Source: Corynebacterium fournieri
GTDB taxonomy: Bacteria > Actinomycetota > Actinomycetes > Mycobacteriales > Mycobacteriaceae
Length of the DNA stretch: 64,000 nucleotides
Assembly: GCF_030408775.1 (NCBI RefSeq)
Contig: NZ_CP047210.1
Span: 2,170,001 to 2,234,000, forward strand
Direction: 5' to 3'
Shown: in pieces, positions 47,030 to 56,415 of the stretch
Numbering within the stretch: the stretch's first letter is position 1
Layout of the letters: the number at the start of each line of letters is the position of its first letter
Program-made: the position numbers and the translations under genes
Notes under the pieces: model-generated
Databases searched by the model: none
Told to the model about the DNA's origin: nothing
Seen by the model: only the letters and a program-made list of their open reading frames with translations

Positions 47030-48487
47030 ATGGAAACAACCGACCCGCAGCCGCACTCGCGGCGCCGGTTCTCACCTGCTTGGCCGGTCAAGGATTTGCC
47101 GGCCGGTTCGAGCGTGCTCGTAGATGAGCTGGACAACCCGGCGTTCGGCGACGGTGCCGACCCCACCGTCGGCGCCGCCGGTGAGTCGGACCCGAAGGCG
47201 AAGGGCGTGTGGCGCTTCTTCGTCTACTCCGCCATCGGCATCTTCGCCTTCTTCGTCCCGTTTTCCATCAACGGCTCAAAGTCCACGATCCTGCTGGACC
47301 ACATCGTCACCTGGATCACCACCACGCTCGGGGAAGGCACCCGCTTCCTGGCGCTGTTCGCCATCATCGCGGGCACGGTCTACCAGTTCGTCTCCGGACG
47401 CTGGAAGGAGGACTACGCACGTATGGCGTTCGCCGCGCTGTCGGTGCTGGCCATCGTCTTGTGCGCGATGCTCACTTTCGGCTTCGGCCCGGCGTGGCTG
47501 TTCAATCCGGACATCGGCCCGTTCATCCTGGACAAGCTGGTCATCTCCGTCGGCCTGCTCATCCCGGTCGGCGCGATCTTCCTCGGTCTCTTGGTCGGCT
47601 TCGGCCTGATGGAGTTCATCGGCGTGCTGGTGCAGCCGATTATGCGCCCGGTGTTCCACACCCCGGGCAAGTCCGCGGTGGATGCGGTGGCGTCGTTTTT
47701 GGGTTCGTACTCGCTCGGCCTGCTTATCACGGACCGCATGTACAAAAACGGCAGCTACAACGGCCGTGAGGCGGCGATTGTCGCGTCGGGCTTTTCCACT
47801 GTGTCCGCGACGTTCATGGTGATCGTGGCCAAGACGTTGGACATGATGGAGCACTGGACGGCGTACTTCTTCATCACCTTCATCATCACGTTCATCGTCA
47901 CCGCGATCACGGTGCGCATCCCCCCGACGTCGCGCATCCCCGAGGACTACTACCCGGGCGCCACCCCGCACCCGGAAAAGGAGATCACGGGCAACCGTTT
48001 CAAGGCGGCGTGGCGCGAGGCGAAGCTGGAGCTCAACCGCGCCGAGTCCTTGGGCAAGGTGCTGTGGGCGAACTTCCGCGACGGGTTGATCATGGCTGTG
48101 CAGGTCACCCCGGGCATCATGGCCGTGGGCACGATCGGCCTGGTGCTGGCCACCTACACCCCGGTGTTCAAGGTGCTCGGAGTGGCGTTCTACCCGCTGG
48201 TGTGGGCACTGCAGCTGCCGGATCCGTGGGCGACCTCGGGCGCGCTGGCGTCGGGCCTGGCGGAGATGTTCCTGCCGGCCACGCTTTCCGCGGGTTCGGA
48301 CGACATGGTGCTGAAGTTCACCGTCGCCGTGGTCTGCGTGAGCCAGATCTTCTTCTTCTCGGCGATGGTGCCGGCGGTGCTGGCCACCGACATTCCGCTG
48401 AGCATCTGGAAGATGGTGCAGATCTGGTTCATCCGCGTGGTGCTCACCGTGCTGATCACGGTGCCGGTGGCGCACCTGATCTTCTAG
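47030..48487 (+). CDS. YjiH-family multi-spanning membrane protein
   Basis: This 485-residue protein has a soluble N-terminus of about 55 residues and 10 or so membrane helices. The nucleoside-recognition/Gate-like segments typical of YjiH proteins are visible (LITDRMYKNGSYNGREAAIVASGFSTVSATFMVIVAKTLDMM; AEMFLPATLSAGSDDMVLKFTVAVV). The substrate is not established. Members often sit beside hut or amino-acid genes, which fits a role in histidine or urocanate transport here, but that is inference. GGAAGGA precedes the ATG. Confidence 0.8.
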   Translation: METTDPQPHSRRRFSPAWPVKDLPAGSSVLVDELDNPAFGDGADPTVGAAGESDPKAKGVWRFFVYSAIGIFAFFVPFSINGSKSTILLDHIVTWITTTLGEGTRFLALFAIIAGTVYQFVSGRWKEDYARMAFAALSVLAIVLCAMLTFGFGPAWLFNPDIGPFILDKLVISVGLLIPVGAIFLGLLVGFGLMEFIGVLVQPIMRPVFHTPGKSAVDAVASFLGSYSLGLLITDRMYKNGSYNGREAAIVASGFSTVSATFMVIVAKTLDMMEHWTAYFFITFIITFIVTAITVRIPPTSRIPEDYYPGATPHPEKEITGNRFKAAWREAKLELNRAESLGKVLWANFRDGLIMAVQVTPGIMAVGTIGLVLATYTPVFKVLGVAFYPLVWALQLPDPWATSGALASGLAEMFLPATLSAGSDDMVLKFTVAVVCVSQIFFFSAMVPAVLATDIPLSIWKMVQIWFIRVVLTVLITVPVAHLIF

Positions 48488-48498
48488 AAAGCAGCTGC

Positions 48499-49449
48499 TT
48501 ATCGACGCAGCTTCGCACCCACCACCGCATCGTCAACGAGCCGCGCGGCGGCCTTGGCGGTGCGGTTATCTACGTCGAAGTCGGGGTTGAGCTCGACCAC
48601 GTCCAGCAGCGCCACACGCCCGGTGGCCGCCACCGCGGCGACCATGGCACGCAGCGTGGCGTACTCCACGCCGAAGCCGGCGGGGGCGGACACGCCCGGA
48701 GCCACGGCGGCAGGCAGGACGTCCAGGTCGATGGAGAGGTGGATGGGCAGGTCGCCCTCCACTGCGGCCAGGGCGCGCTCGGCGGCCTCGCGCACGGTCA
48801 TTTCCGCCAACTCGGTGTCGAGCACGGTGGTCACGCCAAGCTCGGCAGCGGTGTCGAACAGCACCTTGGTGTTGTTGGGCTTGGAAATGCCGAATACGGA
48901 GTAGTCGAAGTCGTCGCCGACCAGGCCCGCGATCTGCCGGAAGGGGGTGCCGGAGGTGGGGCGGGTGGCGGAGCGCAGGTCGAAGTGGGCGTCGAAGTTG
49001 ATCACCTGCATCGGGCCGATGGCTTCGTAGGCGCCTCGGTGGGTGGCAAAGGAGGTTTCATGCCCGCCGCCGAGCACGACGGTCATGCCTTCAGCGCCCT
49101 GGGCGCCGACGAGGTCGCGCACCCGGTCGGACAGCTCGCGCTGGGAGCCTTCGAGGTCGTCGTTTTGGGTGGTGACGGTACCGGCGTCGATAAGCGTGCT
49201 TGCCTCGTGCACCGCGAGCGAGCCGAGTGCGGCGCGCAACGCCTCCGGACCCTTCGCCGCGCCCTGGCGGCCGCCGTTGCGCTCGACGCCCTCGTCGGAG
49301 GCGTAACCGATCAGGTGCACCGCCCCTTCGGTCGGCGCGGCGGCGGTGTCCACGACGCTGTGCCAGCGCGCGTGCTCGGGGCCAGGGCCGTCGTCGCGGC
49401 CGGACCAGTCGGATGCGGGGGTGAAAAGATCAGCGGTAACGGTATTCAT
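48499..49449 (-). CDS. hutG: Formimidoylglutamase
   Basis: It hydrolyses N-formimidoyl-L-glutamate to glutamate and formamide, the last hut step. The 316-residue arginase-family chain has Mn2+ ligand blocks VVLGGGHETS, INFDAHFDLR and LSIDLDVLPAAVAPGVSAP. ATG 49449 is chosen; the open frame upstream runs into the divergent regulator's promoter. It is separated from the regulator gene by 37 bp. Confidence 0.93.
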   Translation of the reverse strand: MNTVTADLFTPASDWSGRDDGPGPEHARWHSVVDTAAAPTEGAVHLIGYASDEGVERNGGRQGAAKGPEALRAALGSLAVHEASTLIDAGTVTTQNDDLEGSQRELSDRVRDLVGAQGAEGMTVVLGGGHETSFATHRGAYEAIGPMQVINFDAHFDLRSATRPTSGTPFRQIAGLVGDDFDYSVFGISKPNNTKVLFDTAAELGVTTVLDTELAEMTVREAAERALAAVEGDLPIHLSIDLDVLPAAVAPGVSAPAGFGVEYATLRAMVAAVAATGRVALLDVVELNPDFDVDNRTAKAAARLVDDAVVGAKLRR

Positions 49450-49486
49450 GCGTTCCGAGCCTAGCGCCGCAGGCATACTAAGGGCG

Positions 49487-50221
49487 ATGAATAAGCCCCA
49501 GGTCCCCGCCGCGCACAACGTCCTGCGCATCCTGGCGCTGTTGTCCACCACGGACGCGCCGATTTCCGCCACCCGCATCCAGCGCGAGTTATCTCTGCCG
49601 CGGTCCACCACCTACCACCTGCTGCGCGAGCTGGAAGATTCCGGGTTTGTTGTGCACCTGCACAAGCCGAGCACGTACGGGTTGGGGCTCGCTTCCTACC
49701 GGATGGCGCAGGCCTACACCACGCAGCAGCCGCTGGTGCGCTTGGCTACGAAGCCGCTGGCGCGCATCGCCCAGCTCGCGGGCGGTTCGGCGCACTTGAC
49801 GCGCCTGGCGGGCTCGGAGATTGTGTACCTGCACGAGGTTCGCGCTCCCGGCGCGGTATCGCTGGTCACTGAGGTGGGGGTGCGCCTGCCGTCGCTGCTG
49901 ACCGCTTCGGGGCGCATCATGCTGGCGCATCTGCCGGAGGCGGAGCTGCGCGCGGCCTATAGCTCCTCGGGCGAGCGCCGCCGCTACAGCGAGGTCAAGC
50001 AGGAGCTTTCTGCCTATCGACGCCAAGGGTTCGCCACCGAGCGCGAAGCCATCTCCCGAGGCCAGGAGTCCGTGGCGGTTGCGGTGCTCGACCACGTGGC
50101 TCGCCCCGCAGCGGCGCTGGCGGTGACGTTTCCCGTTGGCAGCGCGGACACGCAGCTCCTGGTCACAGCGTTGGCGGAGGCGGCGTCTGGGCTACGAGAA
50201 CAATTCTTCGGAAATGTGTGA
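49487..50221 (+). CDS. hutR: IclR-family regulator of the hut genes
   Basis: This 244-residue regulator has an IclR winged helix at about residues 10-70 (NVLRILALLSTTDAPISATRIQRELSLPRSTTYHLLRELEDSG) and an IclR effector domain at about 75-240 (LTASGRIMLAHLPEAELRA, ISRGQESVAVAVLDH). It lies between hutG and hutH, so control of the hut genes is likely; an IclR-type HutR is known in C. resistens. ATG 49487 is preceded closely by a -10-like CATACT, suggesting a leaderless mRNA. Confidence 0.9.
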   Translation: MNKPQVPAAHNVLRILALLSTTDAPISATRIQRELSLPRSTTYHLLRELEDSGFVVHLHKPSTYGLGLASYRMAQAYTTQQPLVRLATKPLARIAQLAGGSAHLTRLAGSEIVYLHEVRAPGAVSLVTEVGVRLPSLLTASGRIMLAHLPEAELRAAYSSSGERRRYSEVKQELSAYRRQGFATEREAISRGQESVAVAVLDHVARPAAALAVTFPVGSADTQLLVTALAEAASGLREQFFGNV

Positions 50222-50224
50222 TGG

Positions 50225-50247
50225 AGGCCACGAAGGTGGCCTAATAT
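50225..50247 (+). promoter_or_regulatory. Inverted repeat and leaderless promoter of hutH
   Basis: AGGCCAC-GAAG-GTGGCCT (50225-50242) overlaps the first base of a -10 TAATAT (50242-50247), which is 7 nt before the hutH ATG. It could be the regulator's operator or a hairpin ending the hutR transcript. Confidence 0.55.
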
Positions 50248-50254
50248 CGCGCTC

Positions 50255-51796
50255 ATGACACAAACAGTTGCTGTAGGAATTGGGGCCCTGTCCGTGGAGA
50301 ACGTTGTGGCCGTCGCCCGCCACGGCGCCGAGGTCGCCATCGACCCGGCCGCGTTGGAAGAAATCGCCGCCACCCGTCAGCGAGTGGAGGAACTCGCCGC
50401 AGACCCCACCCCGGTCTACGGCGTGTCCACGGGCTTCGGCGCCCTGGCTACCAAGCACATCCCGGAAGACATGCGCGCCCAGCTGCAGGTCTCGCTTGTG
50501 CGCTCCCACGCCGCAGGCTCCGGCCCGGAGGTGGAAGACGAGGTCATCCGCGCCCTGATGCTGCTGCGCCTGTCCACCCTGTGCACCGGCCGCACCGGCG
50601 TGCGCCCGGTGGTGGCAGAAACGTACGCGGCGGCCCTCAACGCCGGCATCACCCCGGTGGTTCGCGAGTACGGTTCGCTGGGCTGCTCCGGCGACCTCGC
50701 GCCCCTGGCACACTGCGCGCTGGCGCTGCTCGGCGAGGGCGAGGTCCGCGTCCGCGGCGGTGAGATCGTCCCGGCCGCCGAAGCGTTGGCCGAGGCTGGC
50801 ATCGAACCGCTCGTGCTGCGCGAGAAGGAAGGCCTGGCGCTAATCAACGGCACCGACGGCATGCTCGGCATGCTGTGCCTGGCCATCGCCGACCTGCGCG
50901 AGGCAGCCAAAGTCTCCGACATCGCCACCGCCATGAGCGTGGAGGGCCTCAACGGCACCCTGTCCGTCTTCGACGACGACCTGCAGCAGCTGCGCCCCCA
51001 CCCGGGCCAGGCCGACTCCGCCTACAACATCCGCACCGTCGCAGCTAACTCGCCGATCCTCGCCGCCGCGCTCGAGGGGTTCAAGGCCAACGACGTCCAA
51101 GACGCCTACTCCATCCGCTGCACCCCGCAGGTCGCCGGCGGGTTCCGCGACACCCTCGACCACGTCACCACCGTGGCCAACCGTGAGCTTGCCGCCGCCA
51201 ACGACAACCCAGTGGTGGCCAAGGACGGCCGGGTGGCCTCCAACGGCAACTTTCACGGCGCGCCCGTGGCCTACGTGCTGGACTTTTTGGCCATTGTGGT
51301 GGCGGACTTGGCGTCGATAAGCGAGCGCCGCTCCGACCGCTTCCTCGACCCCGCACGCAACCGCGGCCTCAACGCCTTCCTTGCGGACGACCCCGGCGTG
51401 GACTCCGGCCACATGATCGCCCAGTACACCCAGGCAGGCATCGTCGGCGAGCTCAAGCGCAACGCGGTGCCCGCTTCCGCGGATTCCATCCCCTCGTCGG
51501 CGATGCAGGAAGACCACGTCTCCATGGGCTGGTCCGCCGGGCGCAAGCTGCGCCGCAGCATCGACGGGCTGCAGCGCGTGCTCGCCGTGGAGATCCTCAC
51601 CGCCGCGCGCGCCCTGGACATGCGCGAAGGCAATCCGTCCGCCGGAACCGGCGCGGCGGTGTCTGCCCTGCGCACGCGCGTGGCAGGTCCCAGCACCGAC
51701 CGCTTCCTCGCCCCCGAGATCGAGCAGTCCGTGCAGCTGGTCAAGGGCGGCGACTACGTCGGGGCGGTGGAGGCCGTGGTAGGCCAGCTGCGGTAG
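50255..51796 (+). CDS. hutH: Histidine ammonia-lyase
   Basis: It removes ammonia from L-histidine to give urocanate. This 513-residue MIO enzyme has a catalytic loop YGSLGCSGDLAPLAH (about 146-160). The MIO-forming tripeptide is Cys-Ser-Gly rather than the usual Ala-Ser-Gly. Other family blocks: VYGVSTGFGALATKHI with the catalytic Tyr, PQVAGGFRDTLDHV, AANDNPVV and SSAMQEDHVSMGW. Leaderless start at ATG 50255. Confidence 0.95.
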   Translation: MTQTVAVGIGALSVENVVAVARHGAEVAIDPAALEEIAATRQRVEELAADPTPVYGVSTGFGALATKHIPEDMRAQLQVSLVRSHAAGSGPEVEDEVIRALMLLRLSTLCTGRTGVRPVVAETYAAALNAGITPVVREYGSLGCSGDLAPLAHCALALLGEGEVRVRGGEIVPAAEALAEAGIEPLVLREKEGLALINGTDGMLGMLCLAIADLREAAKVSDIATAMSVEGLNGTLSVFDDDLQQLRPHPGQADSAYNIRTVAANSPILAAALEGFKANDVQDAYSIRCTPQVAGGFRDTLDHVTTVANRELAAANDNPVVAKDGRVASNGNFHGAPVAYVLDFLAIVVADLASISERRSDRFLDPARNRGLNAFLADDPGVDSGHMIAQYTQAGIVGELKRNAVPASADSIPSSAMQEDHVSMGWSAGRKLRRSIDGLQRVLAVEILTAARALDMREGNPSAGTGAAVSALRTRVAGPSTDRFLAPEIEQSVQLVKGGDYVGAVEAVVGQLR

Positions 51797-51854
51797 GAGA
51801 TCCCGAGACCGCCTTCCAGCCTCGCCCCCTTCCCAACACACCCTGGGAGCCAGG

Positions 51855-51889
51855 CCCTGGGAATGGCCGAATTTGGCGCGTTCCCAGGG
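51855..51889 (+). terminator. Hairpin after hutH
   Basis: CCCTGGGAA (51855-51863), a 17-base loop and TTCCCAGGG (51881-51889), 59 bp after the hutH stop. There is no T-run. The 288-bp gap 51797-52084 otherwise holds the hutU control region. Confidence 0.5.
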
Positions 51890-51976
51890 TCCGCTGCCCA
51901 GGGTGCGCTCCAAACCCGGGCATGCTCCAGGTTGCTCCCGAAGGAATTGAGCGCAGCCACAAGCGCCCCGCAAGAA

Positions 51977-51994
51977 TGTCTCGTATACGAGACA
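51977..51994. promoter_or_regulatory. Perfect 18-bp palindrome upstream of hutU
   Basis: TGTCTCGTATACGAGACA, a perfect dyad with no spacer, 91 bp before hutU. It is a strong candidate operator, possibly for the IclR-type regulator or for a general regulator. Confidence 0.7.
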
Positions 51995-52023
51995 GCCAAT
52001 CACGGAACACTCTTTCTCAAACG

Positions 52024-52039
52024 TGTGACGGGCGTTACT
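52024..52039 (+). promoter_or_regulatory. Possible GlxR (CRP-like) site before hutU
   Basis: TGTGA, 6 bp, TTACT differs by one base from the TGTGA-N6-TCAC(A/T) pattern of the corynebacterial cAMP regulator GlxR. It lies 46 bp upstream of the hutU ATG, at or overlapping the promoter. Weak evidence. Confidence 0.35.
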
Positions 52040-52084
52040 GTCTACCCGTTAGCACGATTGGGCAACAAGAGAAAGGATTCCCAC

Positions 52085-53776
52085 ATGGCGAAGAACTGGT
52101 CCGAGGGCGCACGCGAGGTCCGCTCCCCGCGCGGCACGGAGATCTCCGCGAAGTCTTGGCAGACCGAGGCTCCGCTGCGCATGCTGCAGAACAACCTCGA
52201 CCCGGAGGTTGCGGAGCGCCCCGATGACCTCGTCGTCTACGGCGGCACCGGCCGCGCCGCTCGTAGCTGGGAGGCGTTCGACGCGATTGTGGAGACCCTG
52301 AAGGACCTCGAATCCGACGAGACCCTGCTGGTCCAGTCTGGCAAGCCGGTGGGCGTGTGGAAGACCAACGAGTGGGCGCCGCGCGTGCTCATCGCCAACT
52401 CCAACCTGGTCGGCGACTGGGCGAACTGGGAGCACTTCCGCAAGCTCGAGGACGAGGGTCTGATGATGTACGGCCAGATGACGGCCGGCTCCTGGATCTA
52501 CATCGCCACCCAGGGCATCCTGCAGGGCACCTACGAGACCTTCGCGGCCGTTGCCAAGAAGCGTTTCGACGGCACGCTGGCCGGCACCCTGACCCTGACC
52601 GGCGGCTGCGGCGGCATGGGCGGCGCACAGCCGCTGTCCGTCACCCTGAACGGCGGCGCCTGCCTGATCGTGGATGTGGATGAGGCCCGCCTGAAGCGCC
52701 GCCAGTCCAAGCGCTACCTCGACGAGGTCACCACCGACCTCGAGGAAGCGATCAAGCTGGTCACCGAGGCGAAGGACGAGAAGCGCGCGCTGTCCGTGGG
52801 CCTTGTGGGCAACGCCGCGGAGATCTTCCCGGAGATGCTGCGCCGCCACCGCGCGGGCGAGTTCACCGTCGACATCGTCACCGACCAGACCTCCGCACAC
52901 GATCCGCTGTCCTACCTGCCGTCTGAGATCCCGTTCGAGGACTGGAACAACGAGGCAGATTCGGACCCGACCACCTTCACCAAGAAGTCCCGCGAGTCCA
53001 TGGCCGCCCAGGTGCAGGCCATGGTCGAGTTCCAGGACGAGGGCGCCGAGGTGTTCGACTACGGCAACTCCATCCGCGACGAGGCCCGCAAGGCCGGCTA
53101 CAACCGCGCCTTCGAGTTCCCGGGCTTCGTCCCGGCCTACATCCGCCCGCTGTTCTGTGAGGGCCTCGGCCCCTTCCGCTGGGTTGCCCTTTCCGGCGAC
53201 CCGGAGGACATCAAGGTCACCGACCAGGCCATCAAGGAAGCCTTCCCGGACAACGAGCACCTGCACCGCTGGCTGGACGCCGCCGAGGAGTACGTCGAGT
53301 TCGAGGGCCTGCCGGCGCGTATCTGCTGGCTGGGCTACGGCGAGCGCGCCAAGGCCGGCGTGATCTTCAACAACCTGGTCAAGGAGGGCAAGGTCAAGGC
53401 CCCGATCGTCATCGGCCGCGACCACCTGGATTCCGGCTCCGTGGCGTCGCCGTACCGCGAGACCGAGTCCATGCTCGACGGCACCGACGCCGTTGCGGAC
53501 TGGCCGCTGCTCAACGCCATGACCGCCGTTTCCGGCGGCGCCACCTGGGTGTCCATCCACCACGGCGGCGGCGTGGGCATGGGCCGTTCCATCCACACCG
53601 GCCAGGTCACCGTGGCTGACGGCACCGAGCTCGCCGAGGCGAAGCTCAAGGCCGTGCTCACCAACGACCCGGGCATGGGTGTGATCCGCCACGTCGACGC
53701 CGGCTACACCCGCGCAAACGAGGTGGCCGAGGAGCGCGGCGTGCGCATCCCGATGGAGTTCAAGGCACGCGACTAA
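52085..53776 (+). CDS. hutU: Urocanate hydratase
   Basis: It hydrates urocanate to 4-imidazolone-5-propanoate using tightly bound NAD+. The 563-residue chain has [49 protein letters not shown], the NAD-binding [14 protein letters not shown], and the C-terminal [25 protein letters not shown] 10 nt upstream of ATG 52085. Length and motifs are complete. Confidence 0.97.
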   Translation: MAKNWSEGAREVRSPRGTEISAKSWQTEAPLRMLQNNLDPEVAERPDDLVVYGGTGRAARSWEAFDAIVETLKDLESDETLLVQSGKPVGVWKTNEWAPRVLIANSNLVGDWANWEHFRKLEDEGLMMYGQMTAGSWIYIATQGILQGTYETFAAVAKKRFDGTLAGTLTLTGGCGGMGGAQPLSVTLNGGACLIVDVDEARLKRRQSKRYLDEVTTDLEEAIKLVTEAKDEKRALSVGLVGNAAEIFPEMLRRHRAGEFTVDIVTDQTSAHDPLSYLPSEIPFEDWNNEADSDPTTFTKKSRESMAAQVQAMVEFQDEGAEVFDYGNSIRDEARKAGYNRAFEFPGFVPAYIRPLFCEGLGPFRWVALSGDPEDIKVTDQAIKEAFPDNEHLHRWLDAAEEYVEFEGLPARICWLGYGERAKAGVIFNNLVKEGKVKAPIVIGRDHLDSGSVASPYRETESMLDGTDAVADWPLLNAMTAVSGGATWVSIHHGGGVGMGRSIHTGQVTVADGTELAEAKLKAVLTNDPGMGVIRHVDAGYTRANEVAEERGVRIPMEFKARD

Positions 53777-53786
53777 CCCATCCGCC

Positions 53787-53828
53787 ACAGCGCTGGCACC
53801 GCCTTTTCGCAGGCGGCGTCAGCGCTGT
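53787..53828 (+). promoter_or_regulatory. Large hairpin between hutU and hutI
   Basis: ACAGCGCTGGCACCGCC, loop TTTTCGCA, GGCGGCGTCAGCGCTGT: a 17-bp stem with one mismatch, 11 bp after hutU and 49 bp before hutI. It could end most hutU transcripts, protect a processed 3' end, or tune hutI expression. Confidence 0.6.
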
Positions 53829-53876
53829 CGCATTTCGTTACCCTGGGCCCTGCAAAACACCCGAAGAAAGGCACCT

Positions 53877-55067
53877 ATGAGCACCTTCATCACCGGTATT
53901 TCCGAGCTGCGCACCGTCTCCGAGCTCGGCACCATCAAAGACGCGGCATTGCTGATCAACGATGGCGTGATCGCCTGGGTCGGTCCCGCCGACCAGGCGC
54001 CCGAGGAGGCGAAGCAGGCGGAAACTGTAGACGTCGACAAGCGTGCTGTACTGCCTGGCTGGGTGGACTCGCACACCCACATGGTCTTCGACGGCAACCG
54101 CGCCGAGGAATTCGAAGCGCGCATGGCCGGCGAGTCCTACGCCGCTGGCGGCATCGCCGTGACCATGGAAGCGACCCGCTCTGCCGGCGAGGAGCGCCTG
54201 GACAAACTGGTCGCAGAACGCGTCTCCGCAGGCCACGCGCTGGGCACCACCACCTTCGAAACCAAGACCGGCTACGGCCTCAACGTCGAATCCGAGGCAG
54301 AGGCCGCGCGTGTGGCCTCCCGCCACGTGGACGAGGTCACCTTCCTCGGCGCCCACCTCGTGCCGCCGGAGGCAGACGCAGAGGAATACGTCGAGCAGGT
54401 CGTCGGCCCGATGCTCGACGCGGTGAAGGACCACGTGCAGTGGATCGACGTGTTCTGCGAGCGCGGCGCGTTCAACGAGGAGCAGTCCCGCCGCGTCCTC
54501 GAGGCCGGCAAGAAGGCCGGGCTCGGTGTGCGCGTGCACGGCAACCAGCTCGGCGAAGGCCCGGGCGTGAAGCTCGCCGTGGAGATGGGCGCGGCCAGCG
54601 TGGACCACGTGAACTACCTGTCGGACGAGGACATCAAGCTGCTCGCCGACTCCGACACCGTGGCCACGCTGCTGCCCGCCTGCGACCTGTCCACCCGCGA
54701 GGAGCTCGCCCCCGGCCGCAAGCTCATCGACGCCGGCGCGACCGTGGCCATCGCCTCCAACCTCAACCCGGGCACGAGCTTTACCTCCTCGATGAACTTC
54801 TGCGTCACCACCGCAGTGCTGCAGCAGCGCCTCACCCTCGACGAGGCCATCGAGGCCGCAACCACTGGCGGAGCCAAAGCCTTGCGACGCCACAATGTCG
54901 GCAACGGCAAGGACCCCCAAGGCCGCCCCGCGAAGGGCACCCTCGTCCCCGGCGCGGCAGCCGACCTGCACATCCTCGACGCGGAAAACGCCATCAACCT
55001 GGCGTACCGCCCGGGCATGCCGATTACCTGGCAGACCTGGGTGGCGGGCGAGAAGGTCTACGGCTAG
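53877..55067 (+). CDS. hutI: Imidazolonepropionase
   Basis: It opens the ring of imidazolone propionate to N-formimidoyl-L-glutamate. This 396-residue amidohydrolase has the metal-binding block PGWVDSHTHMVFDGNR (D-x-H-x-H), ETKTGYGLNVESE, a later His ligand in VRVHGNQLGEGPG, SVDHVNYLSDEDI and the C-terminal GTLVPGAAADLHILD. GAAAGG precedes ATG 53877. It is third of the hutH-hutU-hutI run. Confidence 0.95.
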   Translation: MSTFITGISELRTVSELGTIKDAALLINDGVIAWVGPADQAPEEAKQAETVDVDKRAVLPGWVDSHTHMVFDGNRAEEFEARMAGESYAAGGIAVTMEATRSAGEERLDKLVAERVSAGHALGTTTFETKTGYGLNVESEAEAARVASRHVDEVTFLGAHLVPPEADAEEYVEQVVGPMLDAVKDHVQWIDVFCERGAFNEEQSRRVLEAGKKAGLGVRVHGNQLGEGPGVKLAVEMGAASVDHVNYLSDEDIKLLADSDTVATLLPACDLSTREELAPGRKLIDAGATVAIASNLNPGTSFTSSMNFCVTTAVLQQRLTLDEAIEAATTGGAKALRRHNVGNGKDPQGRPAKGTLVPGAAADLHILDAENAINLAYRPGMPITWQTWVAGEKVYG

Positions 55068-55140
55068 GGGCCGCCCAGCGCGCCCTCCCTTGCCGATGGG
55101 CGCTCCCCCTTTGCCCGTGGGCGCCCTCCCGCCCCCTCAC

Positions 55141-55223
55141 CCGCGAAACCGGCTAGCAAGAACCGGCTACCCGTTGAAAAACCAACGGGTAGCCGGTTCC
55201 TAGTAGCCGGATCCAGCGCGGGA
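55141..55223. repeat. 83-bp nested palindromic element, copy B
   Basis: Layout: GAAACCGGCTA, GCAAG, AACCGGCTACCCGTTG, loop, CAACGGGTAGCCGGTT, CCTAG, TAGCCGGATCC. The central stem is 16 bp. It differs from the copy at 59836 at only two of 83 positions seen by eye. It lies between hutI and the convergent ugpC and may work as a two-way terminator. The remainder of 55068-55251 shows nothing else. Confidence 0.85.
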
Positions 55224-55251
55224 CGCCAGGGTGCCGGGCTCAGGGGCAGGG

Positions 55252-56382
55252 TCAGAGGTAGTCGTAATTGATCTCTGTCTCGGGGTCGAAGAAGACAACC
55301 CCGCCTTCCATCGGCCGCAGGTAGATGGTGTCACCCTGGTCGACCTCGATACCGCGTGGGACTTTCACCGTGATGCGGTCGCCGCGCACGGCGATGACGT
55401 CGTCAGCGCTCTCCTGCCGGTGGCCGTAGACGTACAGCTCCGAGCCGAGGTGCTCCACGATGTCCACCTGCACGGGCAGTCCGTAGTGCTCCCCGGGCTG
55501 GTTCACGCCGACGATCTCCCAGTTTTCGGGTCGCACGCCGACAATCACGCGCTCGGAATCAACCTTCGCCGCCAACTCGCGGGGGATGTAGTAGTCCAGC
55601 GCGTGGCCCTTGCCGCCGACGACGTGCCCGTCGATGAACGGCACGTTTTCGATCAACGTCATGGCGGGCGAGCCGATGAAGGTAGCCACAAAGGTGTTGC
55701 CGGGGTTGTTGTACAGGTTCGTCGGGGTGTCCACCTGCTGGAGGATGCCCTTTTTCAGCACGCAGACGCGGTCGCCCATCGTCATTGCCTCAGTCTGGTC
55801 GTGGGTGACGTAAACCGTGGTCGTGCCGAGCCTGCGCTGCAACTGGAGGATCTGCGCGCGGGTGGACACGCGCAGCTTCGCGTCGAGGTTGGACAGCGGC
55901 TCGTCCATGAGGAACACCTTGGGCTGGCGCACGATCGCGCGTCCCATGGCCACGCGTTGCCGTTGGCCGCCCGACATTGCTGCCGGCTTCTTGTCGATGA
56001 GGTCTTCAAGCTCCAGCATCTTTGCCGCGAAGTCCACGCGCTCCGCGATGGTTGCCTTATCCACCTTGGCGTTTTCCAGCGCGAACGCCATGTTCTGGCG
56101 CGCAGTCATGTTCGGGTACAGCGCGTACGACTGAAACACCATGGCAACGTCGCGGTCACGCGGACGCGTTTCCGTTACGTCCTTGCCGTCGATGAAGACC
56201 TGCCCTTCATCAACCGGCTCCAGTCCTGCGAGCATGCGCAAGGTCGTGGACTTTCCGCAGCCGGACGGTCCGACGAGGACCAGGAATTCGCCGTCGGCGA
56301 TGTCCAGGCTCACGCGGCTGACTGCGGGAGGGCGTGACGGGTCGTAGATACGGGACGCTTGGCGGAACTCAACGGTTGCCAT
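55252..56382 (-). CDS. ugpC: ABC transporter ATP-binding protein UgpC
   Basis: It energises uptake by UgpAE. The 376-residue MalK/UgpC-type ATPase has Walker A VGPSGCGKSTT (about 36-46), Q loop VFQSYALYP, signature MSGGQRQRVAMGRA (about 135), Walker B VFLMDEPLSNLD, and the His loop VTHDQTEA. A C-terminal TOBE/OB regulatory domain spans about 240-370. It is last gene of the ugpA-E-B-C operon, 33 bp after ugpB. Confidence 0.92.
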   Translation of the reverse strand: MATVEFRQASRIYDPSRPPAVSRVSLDIADGEFLVLVGPSGCGKSTTLRMLAGLEPVDEGQVFIDGKDVTETRPRDRDVAMVFQSYALYPNMTARQNMAFALENAKVDKATIAERVDFAAKMLELEDLIDKKPAAMSGGQRQRVAMGRAIVRQPKVFLMDEPLSNLDAKLRVSTRAQILQLQRRLGTTTVYVTHDQTEAMTMGDRVCVLKKGILQQVDTPTNLYNNPGNTFVATFIGSPAMTLIENVPFIDGHVVGGKGHALDYYIPRELAAKVDSERVIVGVRPENWEIVGVNQPGEHYGLPVQVDIVEHLGSELYVYGHRQESADDVIAVRGDRITVKVPRGIEVDQGDTIYLRPMEGGVVFFDPETEINYDYL

Positions 56383-56415
56383 GTGCGGCTCCTTCGTGTG
56401 CTCGAGCCGGGTGGG

